From contig NW_023365724.1 of assembly GCF_000003815.2 (NCBI RefSeq), positions 71,031 through 104,725 of the forward strand: 33,695 bases of DNA, in the 5' to 3' direction. Each line of letters starts with the position of its first letter. Position 1 is the stretch's first letter. This document shows, in pieces, positions 31,948 through 33,695 of the stretch. The notes beneath the pieces were generated by a model that saw nothing but the letters and a program-made list of their open reading frames with translations, was not told the origin of the DNA and searched no databases. Position numbers and translations under genes: made by a program. The DNA is from Branchiostoma floridae (lineage: Eukaryota; Chordata; Leptocardii; Amphioxiformes; Branchiostomatidae).

Positions 31948-32332
31948 CATAGTTCATACGAGCAATCGCTGTTATTGTTTACATCCGGGGTATTCGGCGC
32001 ACGAGCGCTGACTGGTAGGCAAAAAGCGTTAGGAGATCAGATTACTAATTAGCATACCGGCGCGGAAGCAGATCGTACTGTTTACGCGAATTTGCGCATT
32101 TTCAGCCACGTTTTTATCGCATCCATGGGATTTTTTTCAGATTTTGTATTTTTTTCACTACTTTTTTTTTTTTTCTTGTGTAATATTTTGGGAGAAAATG
32201 ACCCTTGCCCTCTTGACTTCCGTCATGTGTTTCCGGTTGTTTTGATTTTCCCGCCGTACGGGCTTTCTGTCATCCGTTCCGGGCTGTTATATTTCTGTTC
32301 CTAATGTGGTTTAATTAATACGTTTAATCAAT
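31948..32332 (+). promoter_or_regulatory. Presumed promoter / 5' UTR of the SWIM gene
   Basis: Contains ACTTCCG and TTTCCGG (ETS-like, 32216-32235) and TTTTCCCGCC (E2F-like, 32247-32256) ahead of the ATG at 32333. No TATA box is clear. Assignment rests on position and motifs. Confidence 0.35.
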
Positions 32333-33138
32333 ATGAGTTCTTCAAACAGCTACATTAGCTCTTTGGAGCCTAATGACCGAACCAGGTATTTTGAGAAATT
32401 AATGGTAAGTGTCGAAGACGCCGGCGATAGTTCAAACCCGGAAGTGACTGGTTCGGCGGTGACTGGTGACGGTGTACGCCTACCTGACCCATACAGTCTG
32501 ACAGGTGAGGATCATGTGTACATGTGTTTCTAGATTTTGATAAGGTAGATTTTTGTGTCAGATAAAGGTTACAAAAACATGAGTACGTGTAAATGTGTTT
32601 GTTGCTAATCTCTAGAAATTCTGGCTACGTAACGTTATGTTTATTATCATTTGTATGTTATACAGGTTGGAAGGATGATTTGAGCCTCTGGCCAGATACG
32701 GACTATGGGTGCATCTACACCTACCTAATCGAGGCTCCAGGTCCGTTTAACGGAGAAGCCATGAAAGCCTATAAATCCCTGGAGGCGTACAATCTCTTTA
32801 TAAGTGGCCATGTGAGGGAGTGCAGGTACCACCCTATTGGAAAAAATGTGAAGGTCTGCTTCCTTAAGGCCAAGGTTGTGCCAGGTGGGTGTTGGAGTGC
32901 ATTGGAACAATATTTCTACTTACATGTACCTGTAGTGAGAACTCTTGAAGATGAAGAATGATATGCGTGATTAGTATTTAACTGTCAGATACGTTTTTAT
33001 ATTTACTGTATTATCTTTTTTTTTCTGTTACATTTGTGTTTCAGGACAGAGAGTAACAGAGACTCCTCACAACCCATGGGTGTGTTTGACCAAAAAAGAG
33101 GGTTATGTCATGGCAGCTCACTGCACTTGTATGGCAGG
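32333..33138 (+). CDS. SWIM-type zinc-finger protein, 5' part (runs off the window)
   Basis: Exons 32333-32504, 32666-32884 and 33045-33138 (GT/AG; phases 1, 1, 2) give about 161 residues. Residues 1-57 are polar and probably disordered. Exon 2 has the block KAYKSLEAYNLFISGHV, then FLKAKVVP. Exon 3 has PHNPWVCLTKKEGYVMAAHC and CTCMAG. This order (an AYN-F-SGHV block, an AKV block, PWV, a small hairpin, then CxC) is the one I know from invertebrate SWIM-domain proteins that often carry a YqaJ-type nuclease domain further on. The second zinc pair (CxH) and any nuclease domain would lie in exons beyond 33138; I found no convincing next exon before 33695. Related genes multiply in marine invertebrates, possibly with DNA transposons. 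SWIM family likely; function here unknown. Confidence 0.65.
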
Positions 33139-33695
33139 GTAGGTAATATAACTGCATTGACCATCATATCCAAAAAGTCACATTTTTATCTAACAGTGTT
33201 CTCGTCAGATGAGGTCCATGGCAAGAAACAGTTTTAGAAATAATGAAAGTCAAACTAGTACTCACCTGTAAATGTTCCTCCGTATATTTCCAGGGAGGAG
33301 CGACCATGCAGTTTGTATGTGGCAAGATAACTGTCTTAATTTTTTTCCTTGGTTCATGTTCTTGTGCTTGATGGTTTCCAGTTGTATTTGTACCTGTTGC
33401 AAATGCATTTCTTCTTGTTGATGTTCTTGTTGCAGGTTTTACTTGTTGATGTGTTTCGTTTTCTAGGTAATTTGGAGTTATCAACAGTTCCTGAGAGTGA
33501 GTATACTAACACATATCATCATGTAGATGTAGATAATGCTAAAAGAAATGTGTATATAGTAGAAATATTCAAATATCACAGAGACTTCCATAATGAGAAG
33601 ATAAGGCAAATCTTTCATTGTACTGTGAAGCTGGCCAACTTATCCGTTCCTTTTAACCATAACTCTAAAATTGCTCCTGACTATAGTACCTATAA
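33139..33695. other. Intron of the SWIM gene, no exon assigned
   Basis: A possible short exon at 33469-33497 (after TTTTCTAG, before a GTGAG donor) does not show the CxH half of a SWIM finger. The minus-strand frame at 33164-33484 has no support beyond being open. Confidence 0.4.

Noticed and set aside
33291-33333. Fourth exon of the SWIM gene after TATTTCCAG
   Set aside because: Translation lacks the CxH half of the finger and there is no good donor behind it.

Overview
The window looks like metazoan nuclear DNA, most probably an amphioxus (Branchiostoma). It has short exons with GT/AG introns, poly(A)-type 3' ends, a dense layer of DNA transposons and miniature inverted-repeat elements (MITEs), and a SWIM-zinc-finger-type gene of a kind I associate with amphioxus and other marine invertebrates. 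The species call is inference. Four runs of N are assembly gaps (890-1036, 2554-3143, 3518-3685, 9601-9700).

Layout. 1-3143: stacked dispersed repeats (R1, R2) carrying two nested transposons. 3238-5804: 3' exons of gene A. 5805-6900: its 3' flank, with a MITE. 6830-7690: a ~154-bp degenerate tandem array. 7691-11098: block U1, the upstream sequence of gene B, carrying two insertions. 11330-20367: gene B, a complete tandem paralogue of gene A with 12 inferred exons whose reading frame closes exactly. 20368-20892: an open frame behind an in-frame TGA. 20893-21480: gene B 3' flank. 22231-23105: an element with 19-bp terminal inverted repeats (TIRs). 24627-25128: a MITE. 25266-25468: a promoter-like array of five CCAAT boxes and an E2F palindrome. 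25676-26754: a small three-exon gene whose product resembles the N-terminal half of histone H4. 27476-27760: a broken Penelope-like retroelement fragment. 30314-31947: block U2, a second copy of U1. 32333-33138: the first three exons of a SWIM-domain gene running off the right edge.

Genes A and B encode an unrecognised protein type: an N-terminal helical, coiled-coil-like region made of tiny exons separated only by phase-2 introns, then one large exon with a 31-residue (93-bp) tandem repeat built on the motif FLPECFLA. The two genes are the same unit duplicated about 15 kb apart, and block U seems to be part of that unit.

Because several segments exist twice, the window supplies its own empty sites. 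U1 versus U2 shows a PIF/Harbinger-type element inserted with a TAA target duplication, and a ~1.07-kb dispersed repeat inserted with TTAC. R2 versus R3 shows a 370-bp element inserted with ATTAA. A third Harbinger-family copy (16090-18077), inside a gene B intron, carries a spliced cargo gene that is not a recognisable transposase.
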